Source of the DNA: Salipiger mangrovisoli
Lineage (GTDB): Bacteria > Pseudomonadota > Alphaproteobacteria > Rhodobacterales > Rhodobacteraceae
DNA length: 64,000 nt
Assembly (NCBI RefSeq): GCF_015223355.1
Contig: NZ_JADFFK010000025.1
Location: 1 to 64,000 of the forward strand
Reading direction: 5' to 3'
The notes below the pieces were generated by a model. The model did not search any database and was not told the origin of the DNA. It saw only the letters and a list, made by a program, of their open reading frames with translations. The translations under genes and the position numbers were made by a program. Below, in pieces: positions 46,112-55,880 of this stretch. The number at the start of each line of letters is the position of its first letter. Position 1 is the first letter of the stretch.

Positions 46112-47241
46112 CAGACTTCGGACACCCCAATCGCCGGCAGGTCGTTGCCGGAGGCGCCGCTCTTGCAGCGAGCGGCGCCATCACGCTCGGCAGCGGAACC
46201 CGGGCTCATGCCGCGACCCGTGCGCTTGGCAGCGTCGAGGTCTTTCCTGTGGGCCTCGGCTGCCAATGGGTGCGCCGCGATACCCCGGATGAGGTCACCG
46301 ACTTCTACAGCTCGATCCTTTCGAAGGCCGAGGCCGAAGCGCTGGTCCGCCGCGCCGTCGACCGGGGCGTCACGCTGATCGACACAGCCGAGGCTTACGG
46401 GCCGCTGGTCTCCGAGGAAATTGTCGGCAAGGCCCTGTCCGGCGTCCGGGACCGCGTGACGATCGAGACGAAATTCGGCTTCGACATCGATCCGGAGACA
46501 GGCGCACAGTTGGGCGGTACCAACAGCCGCCCCGCCCATGTCCGCCGCGCGGTCGAGGCTATGCTGAAGCGCCTGCGCACCGACCGCATCGACGTTCTGA
46601 TCCAGCACCGCGTGGACCCAGAGGTGCCCATCGAGGATGTGGCCGGAGTGATCGGCGAGTTGATGGCCGAGGGCAAGGTGCTGAACTGGGGCCTTTCGGA
46701 GCCGGGCATCAACACCGTCCGCCGCGCCCATGCCGAGCAGCCTCTGAGCGTGATCCAGAACCAATACTCGATGAACGTGCGTACCCCCGAGGCCGAAGTG
46801 CTGCCGCTCTGCAATGAGCTTGGGATCGGCCTTGTTTGCTGGAGCCCGCTCGGGATGGGGTTCCTGTCCGGCAAGATGGGCGCCGGCAGCCGTTTCCCGG
46901 AAGGTGATTTTCGCGCTGTCGTGCCGATGTATGCACCCGAAAACCTGCCCGCGAATATGGCGATCTTCGAGCTGGTCAAAAGCTGGGCCACTCGCAAGTC
47001 GGCGACGCCCGCACAGGTGGCCCTCGCCTGGCTGATGGCACAGGGACCGATGGTCGTGCCAATCCCGGGCACCACGAACCCGGCCCATCTCGACGAGAAC
47101 ATCGGTGGCGCCGATCTAACGTTTTCGACCGAAGAGCTGGAAGAGTTGAACACCGCACTCGCTTCAATCCCGGTCCGGGGTGACCGCCTGCCAGCCGGCG
47201 TCCTCGCCGGGACCGGAGTTGAAGCATCGACGCCAGATTGA
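46108..47241 (+). CDS. aldo/keto reductase with Tat-type signal
   Basis: A 377-residue aldo/keto reductase preceded by a twin-arginine signal (NRRQVVAGGAALAASGAITL, cut near AHA). Catalytic residues match the family: [36 protein letters not shown]. It is a close paralog of the cytoplasmic AKR at 39694. NADPH is not available in the periplasm, so the exported enzyme may use a tightly bound cofactor or the flavodoxin encoded just upstream; this is inference. It overlaps the flavodoxin gene by four bases and ends the operon. Confidence 0.87.
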   Translation: MTDFGHPNRRQVVAGGAALAASGAITLGSGTRAHAATRALGSVEVFPVGLGCQWVRRDTPDEVTDFYSSILSKAEAEALVRRAVDRGVTLIDTAEAYGPLVSEEIVGKALSGVRDRVTIETKFGFDIDPETGAQLGGTNSRPAHVRRAVEAMLKRLRTDRIDVLIQHRVDPEVPIEDVAGVIGELMAEGKVLNWGLSEPGINTVRRAHAEQPLSVIQNQYSMNVRTPEAEVLPLCNELGIGLVCWSPLGMGFLSGKMGAGSRFPEGDFRAVVPMYAPENLPANMAIFELVKSWATRKSATPAQVALAWLMAQGPMVVPIPGTTNPAHLDENIGGADLTFSTEELEELNTALASIPVRGDRLPAGVLAGTGVEASTPD

Positions 47242-47744
47242 CGCCGAGCCCCTGAACGTCGCGCCTTCGCCCTGGCCCTTACAAAGCGCGGGTACAGCGG
47301 GATGCAGCGTCCGTTCGCGGACGCCGTGGGCGAGTATGCCACTGCCGCCTTCGGCATCTTGCTGACAGGCGATGCGGTCCAATCTGCATCAATGGCGAAC
47401 GGCAACTTCGTCCGCGATCCGATCCTTCCTCCTCGGGCTTTCGCTGTGCCGAGCATGAGTGTCCGGGGTCTTAGCTGCGGCGCCGCGTAACTTTCCGGAA
47501 CATCGCGGCAGGCGTTTCGCTGCGTGCGCGTGCAGCGAGAAATTGGTGCTTCCGCTTAGGGCTCGAACCGGTCATGCGGCGGCGCAGAACAAACCTCGAC
47601 CTTGGCCCGCTCCGAATTTCGGCTTCCACCTTTGTCGGGCGGTCGGATTGTCGCCGCAGCGAAAGTCCGGAATCCGCCCTTCGAGGACAGATCATCATGC
47701 AGCGCCGGACATGAGCGATGACTATAGCCCCAACCAGAAATATC
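47242..47744. other. 500-base boundary stretch before the defence island
   Basis: No gene is recognised. Short open frames on both strands lack motifs. No tRNA, integrase, repeat or terminator is evident. It marks the junction between the metabolic cluster and the helicase-rich island. Confidence 0.45.
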
Positions 47745-50531
47745 TTAGCTCACGAGTTGGGCCGATGGCAGAACCCTTGCCAGGATTACAAAGGTCTCGG
47801 ACATCGAGTTGTTGGCGAGGTGTACCAGAGTATCCTCGAGGGTCCTCAATCGATCCGTCATTCCTGATATACGCGCCTGCATGCGTCTCTGTTCGGCCGC
47901 GATCTGCCCTTCAGTCATCTGGATCTGTTGCTGGTCTTGGATGTTGCGGGATCGCAATTGCTCAATGCTGAGTTGCTTCCATCGGACATACGTTTCGGTT
48001 TCAGAGGTCAGGAGCTGCCTCCTGTCCGACAATGCTGAGGTTGCTTGCTCGCGCGCATCGCCAAGGCGCATTCGCTCTTCTTGGGTAATCTCCCGTTCCA
48101 GCGCGGTCACAAGCCTCTGTACTTCGCGGAAAGGTGCAATCGTCTTTTGGATTTGACGGTTCGTCGTCGGTTTGCAGCCTTCGCCAAGAAGGGCGCGTGT
48201 GATCTTCTCGGTGCCGACCGACACGACCCCGTCCGCAGAGACCACGAGGCAGCGCGTCCTGACCGCATCGAGGAACAATGTGGAAATCCATCGGCGGTCT
48301 GAAAGGCGTCCGACGCGCACGGCGGGAACATCGTTGTCGCGCGTCCTGATTTGCTTGTCCTTGAGTACTGACGGCCGCCAGGAGCTGCGAACCAAAATCA
48401 GCGTTTTCCCGACCAGTTCTGAAGCCAAGTCCTCATCCGACAAATGGACGCCGACCGGGATCGGCGAAACCGTCATTGCTTTCAACGCAGCATAAGCCTG
48501 ACGGACCAAGTCATCATGCATTTCGTCTCCGGTCGAAAAGAAACGGGCTCGTTTCCCGAGTTGATCCTTCGGCAAGACGACATCTTTTTTGGGTGGCTTA
48601 CCAAGTCGATCCCGGCGCCAGCGAAAAACCTCGGATTCGCGCGTTGTCATCGCGCCGAGTTTGTAGGGGCAATCTTCCAGCAGTGGCGGCAAAGAGAGGG
48701 TTGCGACGCGTTCGCCGTCGTTGGCTTTTGGAAATCCGCCTTTCAAGGCTCCACTGAAGTGCAATAGGCGCAACCAATCATTTCCAGCATGCTCCGCGGC
48801 ACGAATATTGCCAACGATCTCGCTGATGTCGTCCGCGGTATCCGGTTGGGCCGGGGCAAAATCCTCTCCAGACTGGTTCAGGCCGAAGGACAGCTCGCTT
48901 TTCAGTTCGGAGGCGGCCTGCCTGAAGCTGTCGCGGCCAGCCGCTGCATCGGTGATGATCCTATCGAGACGCTGGGACAGGGCTTCGTCGAGGTATGGCA
49001 AAGGCTGTTCGAAGACCTCCATCAGGTCAAGTGCTTCAAGCACCCTCTCATCTGCAGAACCGGCAACGACCATTCGCCATATACCAATCGTGCCCACGGT
49101 CCGATCTTTCATGTAGGCACTCAGCCCGCCGGAGCGGAGGCGGTCAAGGCGACCAATGAGCTGATCGATACGCGAGGCTTGCCATGGCAGGTTGTAGAAG
49201 ATCATGTCCTCGGCGAAGTTATGCAGGTTGAGACCTGCTTCGACGAATTCCTCCATGATCAGGACAGTCGCCTCACTTTGAACGGCACCGACTACATCGA
49301 CCAGATCAGTGTTGTAGCGACCACGCATGGTTGCGATGCCGCCTTCAGAGAGGTGCGGGAACATTTCGGACAGACGCCGTTCCAGCATGTCGACGGTGGG
49401 CGTGTCGCCCGCGACGATGATGATACGCCGCCCTGGATCTTTGTGCCAATGGTCGAGCAGCACGTCGCACAGGTCGTCGAACAACGCGTTGCCGGGATTG
49501 CGCGACAAAGTGGTCTCCACCTCGTCCCGCAAGTCTTGGTGGGCCGAGAAGGTTCGGTGGCGCAGCATTTCACGTAGGCTGGATCCAGCACGGAACATCT
49601 GACGGCATTGTAGCCAAGGGGCCGACTCTATCGGATTGTCCCGACCGTCCCGGCAGGCTGCATTTTGCAGTTTTATCTTCGGCATCTCTGCGTCGGACGG
49701 AGCGGTACGGACAGTGTGAACCTTTCGCGTAGGTGCCATCCCTGGCCATTGGCTTCGCGTCTGACGAAGGATTCGGCGATCCGCTGCGAAGGCGGTCCTG
49801 TAGGCCGCGACGGAGAGTGTGCCGTCGGAAACGCGCGCCTGCGCCGCAGCGGCGTCTTCCGACAGGAATTCCAAGGGCTCGCGGCCGAGGAGATTGGCGA
49901 TTTCCGAGCGCTCCGGTTCGATCGCGCCGATGACAGCGCGAGCCCAATCGCGATTGCCCAGACGCGGCGTTGCCGTCAGCAGCAGGACATGCCTGAACCG
50001 TGGCGCGTCTCGACGCTCCCGGCAAAGGCTGGAAAGGAATGCCGCGTCGTCGAGGTTCATGGCGTGGATCTCGTCCACGATCAGCATGTCATAGTCCTCC
50101 GGAGAAGGACGTGCCGGTTGCCTGCGGACCATGTCTGCTTTGATCAGGTGGACATAGCCTTCGCCATCGGGTTGCTCCTGCTCTTCATCTGCGTCTGTCA
50201 GGATGGGGGCTGATATGTGGCCGCGCGCCGAAAGCTCGACCTGCCACTGGTAGCAGATGCGTTCCGGTGCGACGATTGCCACCCTTAAAGACGGATCGCG
50301 CCTGCGCAAGATATTGAGGATCATCAAAGCCTGCACCGTCTTACCCATTCCGACCTCATCGGCGAGCAGGTGACGGATTTCCGTGTCCGCAAGGATGCGG
50401 CGCAGGTTGGCGATCTGATGTGGGTAAGGGTCGGCCGCGACGCCGAGGGCGCCACCCATCTCCCAAGACTCAGCTGCGACGAGGCGTTCAAGGGCGTGAA
50501 AGCCCGACTGGGCAAGATGAAAGCTATTCAT
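47745..50531 (-). CDS. SNF2/RapA-like helicase with C-terminal coiled coil
   Basis: A 928-residue SF2 ATPase. Residues 38-65 read PHQIANLRRILADTEIRH, then LLADEVGMGKT (Walker A lysine 64); motif II is DEIH (153-156); motif III is LLLTATP (183-189); the second RecA domain has LNLHNFAEDMIFYNLPW and IDQLIGRLDRL (455-465), closest to the RapA/HepA branch. Residues about 810-915 are a coiled coil (EQLRSRNIQDQQQIQMTEGQ). It should translocate on duplex DNA. DrmD of class 1 DISARM is also SNF2-like, but equivalence is not shown. The start overlaps the stop of the 979-aa gene by four bases. Confidence 0.82.
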   Translation of the reverse strand: MNSFHLAQSGFHALERLVAAESWEMGGALGVAADPYPHQIANLRRILADTEIRHLLADEVGMGKTVQALMILNILRRRDPSLRVAIVAPERICYQWQVELSARGHISAPILTDADEEQEQPDGEGYVHLIKADMVRRQPARPSPEDYDMLIVDEIHAMNLDDAAFLSSLCRERRDAPRFRHVLLLTATPRLGNRDWARAVIGAIEPERSEIANLLGREPLEFLSEDAAAAQARVSDGTLSVAAYRTAFAADRRILRQTRSQWPGMAPTRKVHTVRTAPSDAEMPKIKLQNAACRDGRDNPIESAPWLQCRQMFRAGSSLREMLRHRTFSAHQDLRDEVETTLSRNPGNALFDDLCDVLLDHWHKDPGRRIIIVAGDTPTVDMLERRLSEMFPHLSEGGIATMRGRYNTDLVDVVGAVQSEATVLIMEEFVEAGLNLHNFAEDMIFYNLPWQASRIDQLIGRLDRLRSGGLSAYMKDRTVGTIGIWRMVVAGSADERVLEALDLMEVFEQPLPYLDEALSQRLDRIITDAAAGRDSFRQAASELKSELSFGLNQSGEDFAPAQPDTADDISEIVGNIRAAEHAGNDWLRLLHFSGALKGGFPKANDGERVATLSLPPLLEDCPYKLGAMTTRESEVFRWRRDRLGKPPKKDVVLPKDQLGKRARFFSTGDEMHDDLVRQAYAALKAMTVSPIPVGVHLSDEDLASELVGKTLILVRSSWRPSVLKDKQIRTRDNDVPAVRVGRLSDRRWISTLFLDAVRTRCLVVSADGVVSVGTEKITRALLGEGCKPTTNRQIQKTIAPFREVQRLVTALEREITQEERMRLGDAREQATSALSDRRQLLTSETETYVRWKQLSIEQLRSRNIQDQQQIQMTEGQIAAEQRRMQARISGMTDRLRTLEDTLVHLANNSMSETFVILARVLPSAQLVS

Positions 50532-53467
50532 GTAAGGTCAACATTCGTCATCGCGCGATAGCGCAAGGCAGCGTAGCGAACGGCACGCGCGGTGGAGCGG
50601 TCAGCGCCGAAGCGCAGCAGTCTGCCCCGCCATTCTGGGTCATCCATGACCCGCTCCGGCGCCAAAAAAAGGTGCAACAAGGCTCGCAGGTCGGCCGGTG
50701 TTATCCAGCGCCCGCTCCGGGACTGAACATCGAGGTGGCTGGACACCAAGGCGGCAATCAGGTCGTCCAGATGGCTGGATTCATATGGCAACCGTTCGAG
50801 GCTTTCGGCTCGCTGCGCGGGCAGCACGAGTGCGGACAACTCGGGAAGGCGCGCCGCTTCACGAGCGCGTGCCACGAGCTTTTGCCAGCTGCCATCAGCA
50901 TTGCCAGCGTCGAATTCGAGCTCAGCAGCGCCATCGGACATCGCTTTCTCCGAAAGCTTCTCCCACGCATCGAGAACCGCATCGTCCATGTCGGGCCACA
51001 TGTCTCCGTCGGGAATGACGACAAGGTCTGGCGCAGGCAACATTCGGCGGAAACGCTCTTCGAGATAGCCGGCGAGTTCGTGCTTCTGATCGTCATCCAG
51101 CGGTGAGAAAGCTGTTGTGCCACAGACCAGATCGGCCTGCATGGCTTCGGCAACCAGCCGCCGGTGAAAGCCCGTTCCAAGTCCGCGACAGGACTTTTCC
51201 CTCTTGATCCAGAGATCACCGCAGAGCGCGGCTACAAGCCTATCTTCGAGTTTTCGGCGGGCATTGGAGCGAAGACCTTCCCCTACTGTTGATCCTGCCG
51301 AGGCGAGGCTCCAGCTGAGATAGGCCTCAAAGCCTTCGGTAAGGCCGTGTGCATCACCTTGGGTTTCCGTGACGCGCTCAACCGGATCCGCTATGGCTCT
51401 GGGGATGCTGCTGAGCAGCGTGCCGGCTTCGGGTTCCACCAGAATGCAACTGCGTAGCGCACCGTCGCTTCCGCCGGCCGGACGGAGAAGGCCGTATCCA
51501 GATGTCAATGCTGCGGACGAGGTTGCGCGAGGCACAAACGCCGTGCTCGAGATCACGGGATCGCAGATGAGCGCCTCCAGCGTCTCTTGTCCTTCCGCTG
51601 TCCACTGTGCGCTTCGGCGATCAAATTTCCATTCTGGCTCCGGAGCTGTAAGTGACCACGCGTTTCTGTCCAGCCCATTTGCTCGGGCCTCAAGACGGGC
51701 GTGCATGCCACCTTTGGTCCAAAGACGGGCCACGGTCCGGATGTCGGCAAATTCGGGGCGGTCAAAAGCGATCCTGACAGGCGCACTCGGCGCGAGGATG
51801 CGCACGGTACGGGATAGGCCACTACTGGAACTCAACGTGATTTCGAGGTCCATGTCGTGCAGGGTGATCGGTGTTGACAGATGCAGCGCGCCAGCGCCGC
51901 GCGCGATCTCTGAAAGGCCGATTCCATCAGGCTGGAGGGATAGGTTCACAGGCGCAGGCGGTTCGATATCGCGGAAAACCAAGTCGATCGGGGCAACCTT
52001 GGACGTGTCGAGCGGCGACAGTGACCAGATCCCCTCGGTCATCGGCAAAGTGTGCCATCGGTCGTCTGGAACACGGAATTCGATATTTTCAGTCTGGTCG
52101 AGACGCTCGGCAAAAATTGTAATAGGTGTTCTCGATCGGGCCTGGACCGGTCGTCCCGAGGCCTGGCTTACGGTAGAACCATCGTGGCGCAGGGTCAGGC
52201 CGCCGAGGAAGTCAACAAATGGTTCAGCTTCCACGTGGATGCCGTGCCGGGCCAAAACTGCATCGCCCTCCGGTGTCCCGCTGATGAAGTGGTACAGCCC
52301 GTCTCCCCAACCATCGAGGCCCTGTCCTTCAAGAACCATCTCGTAAAAAGAGATGCCCGGCGTCACCCAGTCCGTGGGTCTGAGCTGTGTTTGATATCCG
52401 TCGTCACCCTCGTCTCGGAAGAGCAATCCCGGCGCGGGAAAGATGACGCGTTCCAGCCAGGCCGGTGCCTCAATTCCACTGATCTGCGGGCGGGGAACCT
52501 CTTCGATTGGACGTCCGATGAAGACGGTATCACCACAGAGGAAGCGCTCAAGGGTTGTAGAGCGCGCGCCAACAGTGACCGTTGATTTTGACAATTGAGC
52601 ACCGACTCCTGACCTGACGGCTTCGAGTTCGGCGGGGGTGAGGCTTGGCCCTCTTACGGCCAAGCCACGGGCCTCCGCATCATCAAGCAGGAGTTCGTAT
52701 GTTGCCTTGGGAAGACGTTCCACGCCCTGATGCTCAGCAAGACGCCTCGCCCGGATGACGCGTTCGAGACGCTTGACCTCACTTTCGGCTCTCAAGTCAT
52801 TGGTCAGGCGCTGCAGGAAGCCTGCTTCCATACCCAAGTCGCCTGTTCCGCCGGTGACGAGATGGCGGATTACCGGCAGTACAAGGTCGTCATCCTGCAG
52901 CCAAGATTCCAGCCGTCGTGAACCGAAGCCACGGGCAAGCTCTTTCAGTCCCGGCAACGCCGCGTTCGTCCCACTCGGACCACCGGTTTGAATCAAGAAC
53001 TCTCTAACGAGACGTGCCAAGGAGCCATGGACCTCTCGAGGAACCATGGCATTTCGGACGGGCCATGCAATGTAAGGAAACGCTGCCGACCAGGCATCAT
53101 CCAGAGGTCGCGCGGTTCCGAACTTTTTTGCACAATCCCGGAACAGATCGGCAATTTCGCTACGTTGTGGAATTGGAATGTCGACCTTGATTGCTGACTC
53201 AACTAATGGCCAGAAATCGGTCCCGGTACCCCTGTATTCATAGCCGATCTCGGTCACGACTACGCAAAGCGACAGCGCGACTTCCTGCCATGCCCGCTTG
53301 GTGAGCTGATGTAACGCAGCACGCTGGCTGACAAGGTACATCAATTGCTCGATTGCGTCGCGATCGAGGCCGTGTTCGATCAGGTATACAGTTCCACCAT
53401 CCCGCTCCCGGGACAGGTCTGAAAAAATCTGCGCCAGCAGATTCTCACTGGCAAACAAGTCATTCAT
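50528..53467 (-). CDS. large protein of unknown family, coupled to the RapA-like helicase
   Basis: A 979-residue protein whose family I cannot name. Residues 1-130 are helical (LLAQIFSDLSRERDGGTVYL, QLTKRAWQEVALSLCVVVTE), with Trp/Tyr-rich patches (YEYRGTGTDFWPLVE; FPYIAWPVRNAMVPREVHGS). The middle, about 330-680, is rich in beta segments and domains without nucleotide motifs; the C-terminal 300 residues are helical with many acidic residues. There is no Walker motif, zinc cluster, signal or transmembrane segment. It is divergent from the UvrD-like gene (106 bases between start codons) and coupled by ATGA overlap to the helicase, so it probably is that helicase's partner. Confidence 0.75.
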   Translation of the reverse strand: MNDLFASENLLAQIFSDLSRERDGGTVYLIEHGLDRDAIEQLMYLVSQRAALHQLTKRAWQEVALSLCVVVTEIGYEYRGTGTDFWPLVESAIKVDIPIPQRSEIADLFRDCAKKFGTARPLDDAWSAAFPYIAWPVRNAMVPREVHGSLARLVREFLIQTGGPSGTNAALPGLKELARGFGSRRLESWLQDDDLVLPVIRHLVTGGTGDLGMEAGFLQRLTNDLRAESEVKRLERVIRARRLAEHQGVERLPKATYELLLDDAEARGLAVRGPSLTPAELEAVRSGVGAQLSKSTVTVGARSTTLERFLCGDTVFIGRPIEEVPRPQISGIEAPAWLERVIFPAPGLLFRDEGDDGYQTQLRPTDWVTPGISFYEMVLEGQGLDGWGDGLYHFISGTPEGDAVLARHGIHVEAEPFVDFLGGLTLRHDGSTVSQASGRPVQARSRTPITIFAERLDQTENIEFRVPDDRWHTLPMTEGIWSLSPLDTSKVAPIDLVFRDIEPPAPVNLSLQPDGIGLSEIARGAGALHLSTPITLHDMDLEITLSSSSGLSRTVRILAPSAPVRIAFDRPEFADIRTVARLWTKGGMHARLEARANGLDRNAWSLTAPEPEWKFDRRSAQWTAEGQETLEALICDPVISSTAFVPRATSSAALTSGYGLLRPAGGSDGALRSCILVEPEAGTLLSSIPRAIADPVERVTETQGDAHGLTEGFEAYLSWSLASAGSTVGEGLRSNARRKLEDRLVAALCGDLWIKREKSCRGLGTGFHRRLVAEAMQADLVCGTTAFSPLDDDQKHELAGYLEERFRRMLPAPDLVVIPDGDMWPDMDDAVLDAWEKLSEKAMSDGAAELEFDAGNADGSWQKLVARAREAARLPELSALVLPAQRAESLERLPYESSHLDDLIAALVSSHLDVQSRSGRWITPADLRALLHLFLAPERVMDDPEWRGRLLRFGADRSTARAVRYAALRYRAMTNVDLT

Positions 53468-53573
53468 CTTTTCATTTCGTCACGCAGGCGCCAATAATGG
53501 TACTACATGCTTGAAGCGGTTCGCGGTGATTTTCAATAGGCATGTCATTACTTTAGGTCGAGTACAACGCGGA

Positions 53574-55880
53574 ATGCTGAACAATAATTTCGACGCGGTG
53601 AACGCCGTCGTCCCCGGTCAAAAACTGGCTGCACAGCTGCGCAGGGATATCCATGATCTCGGGGCAGTGCCGATTTCCCGGGTAGTCGCCGGTCTACGGA
53701 CATTTGCCATAGCCGACGGCGTGTCCGAGGCGGCAGCAAAACAATGGGCACAGGCTCTCGTGTCGGTTTTGGTGGCCTGCGGTGATCTTGGTTCCGGCAA
53801 GTCGTACGGCGAGCCAGTCTTGGTGAAACGAAGGTCGGTGCCGGTGCTGATCCAAGGGGATCGGTGCATCCTGCTTGGGGGAGATGCGTCCGAAGGCGAA
53901 CCTCATGGCCTGCTGCGAACAACGGATGTGGTCCCCTCAGATGCGGTCAGTTTTCATGACTGGGTCGGCGAGCTTTCAGATGATGATATCGCTGGTCTTT
54001 GGCAGATCTTGGATGCAGGAGTCTGGTCGTTGGGTGAGACTTCTTCAAGCGGCTTGACACGCGTGCTCGGCCTTGCTGGCGTCGTGCCAGACCTAGCGAT
54101 CCCCCAGGATACATCAGCTTGGCTCAGGGAGTATTTCCCTTTGCCCCGGACGGGGGAGAATGCTGCTGATCCATCACAAGCTGCAGTCATCGACAGTTCG
54201 GCAAGTGCGCGACAGATCGTTACCGCCGGCCCGGGGAGTGGCAAGACGCATACCGCTACGGAACGGGTCATACATCTTGTGCAGCAAGGCCTGCCACCTG
54301 CCGGAATTCGCCTCATAACCTTTACTCGCGTCGCAGCTGAAGAGGTGGGAGGGCGCATCTCGCAGGCTCTGGCGGACCACTCTTATTCCGGCGGCGTCAC
54401 GTGCGGTACGATTGACTCTCTCGCGTGGAACTTGGTGACTACGCTTGGGGATGCCCCGTCCGGGGGACACGAGCGGATCGTTCGTATTGCTCGAAAAGCG
54501 ATTTCAGACGGCGAGCAGGCGATGCTGGATCTGCTGACGGGAATTACCCATCTGGTGATCGACGAAGCCCAGGACATCGTTGGGGAGCGACGCATGTTTT
54601 GTAGCGCTTTGATCGATGCGCTGCCGATGAACGTTGGAGTAACAATACTGGGCGACGGGGCACAGGCGATCTACGGATCGTGGGCGGGCGACAAAGGGAG
54701 TGATGGGTCCCTGCATGCCGAGTTCAGAGGCCGCACCGGCTGGGAAGACCGAACCCTTACGGCAAACCATCGGACAAAGTCAGACAGTCTGCGGCGTTTC
54801 TTCGCACAGGCGCGGGCGCTGCTCGAAGCCGACGGTGATCCGCGTTCGACTTATCTCGAAATTCGGGAAATGCTCGAAGACGTTGCGACGGATCCAAATG
54901 TGAGCTTGACCGGACCGGTCTTTCCGTGGCGGGATGACAGCTTGATCCTTTTCCGGGGCCGCGCTGCCACCGAGGCCGCGTCAGCCCGATTGACTCGGGC
55001 AGCCCGGACACACCGTTTGAAACTGTCGGGACAAACAACTGTTTGCAATCCGCTGGTGGGCGTGATGTGCGCGGGGCTTGCACCCGGTGCTGCTGTCCGT
55101 CTTGAGCATGTGCGACGGCGACTTGCGGACCTTCATCCCGCGCCGTTTGGTCTGACGGAAGCGGACTTGCTTTCTGACCTTCAGTCCCTCGGGAATGGAC
55201 CGACGGCGCGCCTTCAGGACATCGCGGAGGCTGTTGAACGGGAGCCGGCGGCGCACACGCGCGATCATGTCGGCACTGCAGGTCCGCTGCTTGGCTCCAT
55301 ACATGGAGCAAAGGGGCGTGAAGCATCGAACGTACTTCTCATGCTGCCTCCGGTTCCGACTGGTGATGATGTCGACTGGCAGGAGGAAGCTCGCGTTCTG
55401 TTCGTAGGGGCGACGAGGGCGTCGACACACCTGTATCTGGGCAGGGCGCGGCCGGGTTTGGTTCGTCCTGGAAAGAATGGAGGCAGATGGATGCGCGGAA
55501 GCGGCGGCGGCCTCCTGCTGTCCGGGTCGGAAGGGCTGAGACCCCTTGGCGGGGTCGCTCCGGCCCTGGAGGTTTGGGAGGCCGCATTCCGGCAACCCAG
55601 TTGCTCGTTCCGGCGCAGTGACACAGGTGACGAGGTGCTATGGCACCTCTTCACTGACAGTGGGGATGCTTTGGCTCAAGTTGATGGTCCGCTGAGTGCC
55701 GACCTCGATTACCTCGCGTCCGGTCGGGGCGGCCTCGCTGCAGGTACAATACGCGTGGTCGGTGCAACAACCGTGGTTGACCGTCGAAACGATGGCAGGA
55801 TTCAAGCGGTGACTCTGCTGCCGGTGCTTCAGGGCGTCGTGCGGGGTGCCGGGAGTAAGGACAATCAAGATGACCAGTAA
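53574..55880 (+). CDS. UvrD/PcrA-like helicase with N-terminal extension
   Basis: A 768-residue SF1 helicase. The first 200 residues are an extra domain with no motif I recognise. The helicase core has Walker A in VTAGPGSGKTHTATERV (about 217-233), FTRVAAEEV, motif II VIDEAQDI (DEAQD about 330-334), ILGDGAQAIYGSW, TANHRT, SIHGAKGREASNVLLM and VLFVGATRASTHLYL. A single-stranded DNA translocase or helicase-nuclease scaffold is expected; no nuclease motif is seen. The ATG at 53574 is used; an in-frame TTG at 53511 would add 21 residues. The 3' end overlaps drmA by 11 bases. Confidence 0.82.
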   Translation: MLNNNFDAVNAVVPGQKLAAQLRRDIHDLGAVPISRVVAGLRTFAIADGVSEAAAKQWAQALVSVLVACGDLGSGKSYGEPVLVKRRSVPVLIQGDRCILLGGDASEGEPHGLLRTTDVVPSDAVSFHDWVGELSDDDIAGLWQILDAGVWSLGETSSSGLTRVLGLAGVVPDLAIPQDTSAWLREYFPLPRTGENAADPSQAAVIDSSASARQIVTAGPGSGKTHTATERVIHLVQQGLPPAGIRLITFTRVAAEEVGGRISQALADHSYSGGVTCGTIDSLAWNLVTTLGDAPSGGHERIVRIARKAISDGEQAMLDLLTGITHLVIDEAQDIVGERRMFCSALIDALPMNVGVTILGDGAQAIYGSWAGDKGSDGSLHAEFRGRTGWEDRTLTANHRTKSDSLRRFFAQARALLEADGDPRSTYLEIREMLEDVATDPNVSLTGPVFPWRDDSLILFRGRAATEAASARLTRAARTHRLKLSGQTTVCNPLVGVMCAGLAPGAAVRLEHVRRRLADLHPAPFGLTEADLLSDLQSLGNGPTARLQDIAEAVEREPAAHTRDHVGTAGPLLGSIHGAKGREASNVLLMLPPVPTGDDVDWQEEARVLFVGATRASTHLYLGRARPGLVRPGKNGGRWMRGSGGGLLLSGSEGLRPLGGVAPALEVWEAAFRQPSCSFRRSDTGDEVLWHLFTDSGDALAQVDGPLSADLDYLASGRGGLAAGTIRVVGATTVVDRRNDGRIQAVTLLPVLQGVVRGAGSKDNQDDQ

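Noticed and set aside
47555-47580. A GGCTCGAACCGGTCATG stretch as a second copy of the tRNA 3' end (attachment site)
   Set aside because: It shares only a few bases with the tRNA-Arg 3' end; no true direct repeat is visible, so I do not claim island borders from it.
47745-53467. The helicase and 979-aa pair as part of a dpd (7-deazaguanine DNA) cluster
   Set aside because: A SNF2 helicase occurs there too, but no DpdA-like transglycosylase or preQ0-linked gene is in the window, while DrmAB are.
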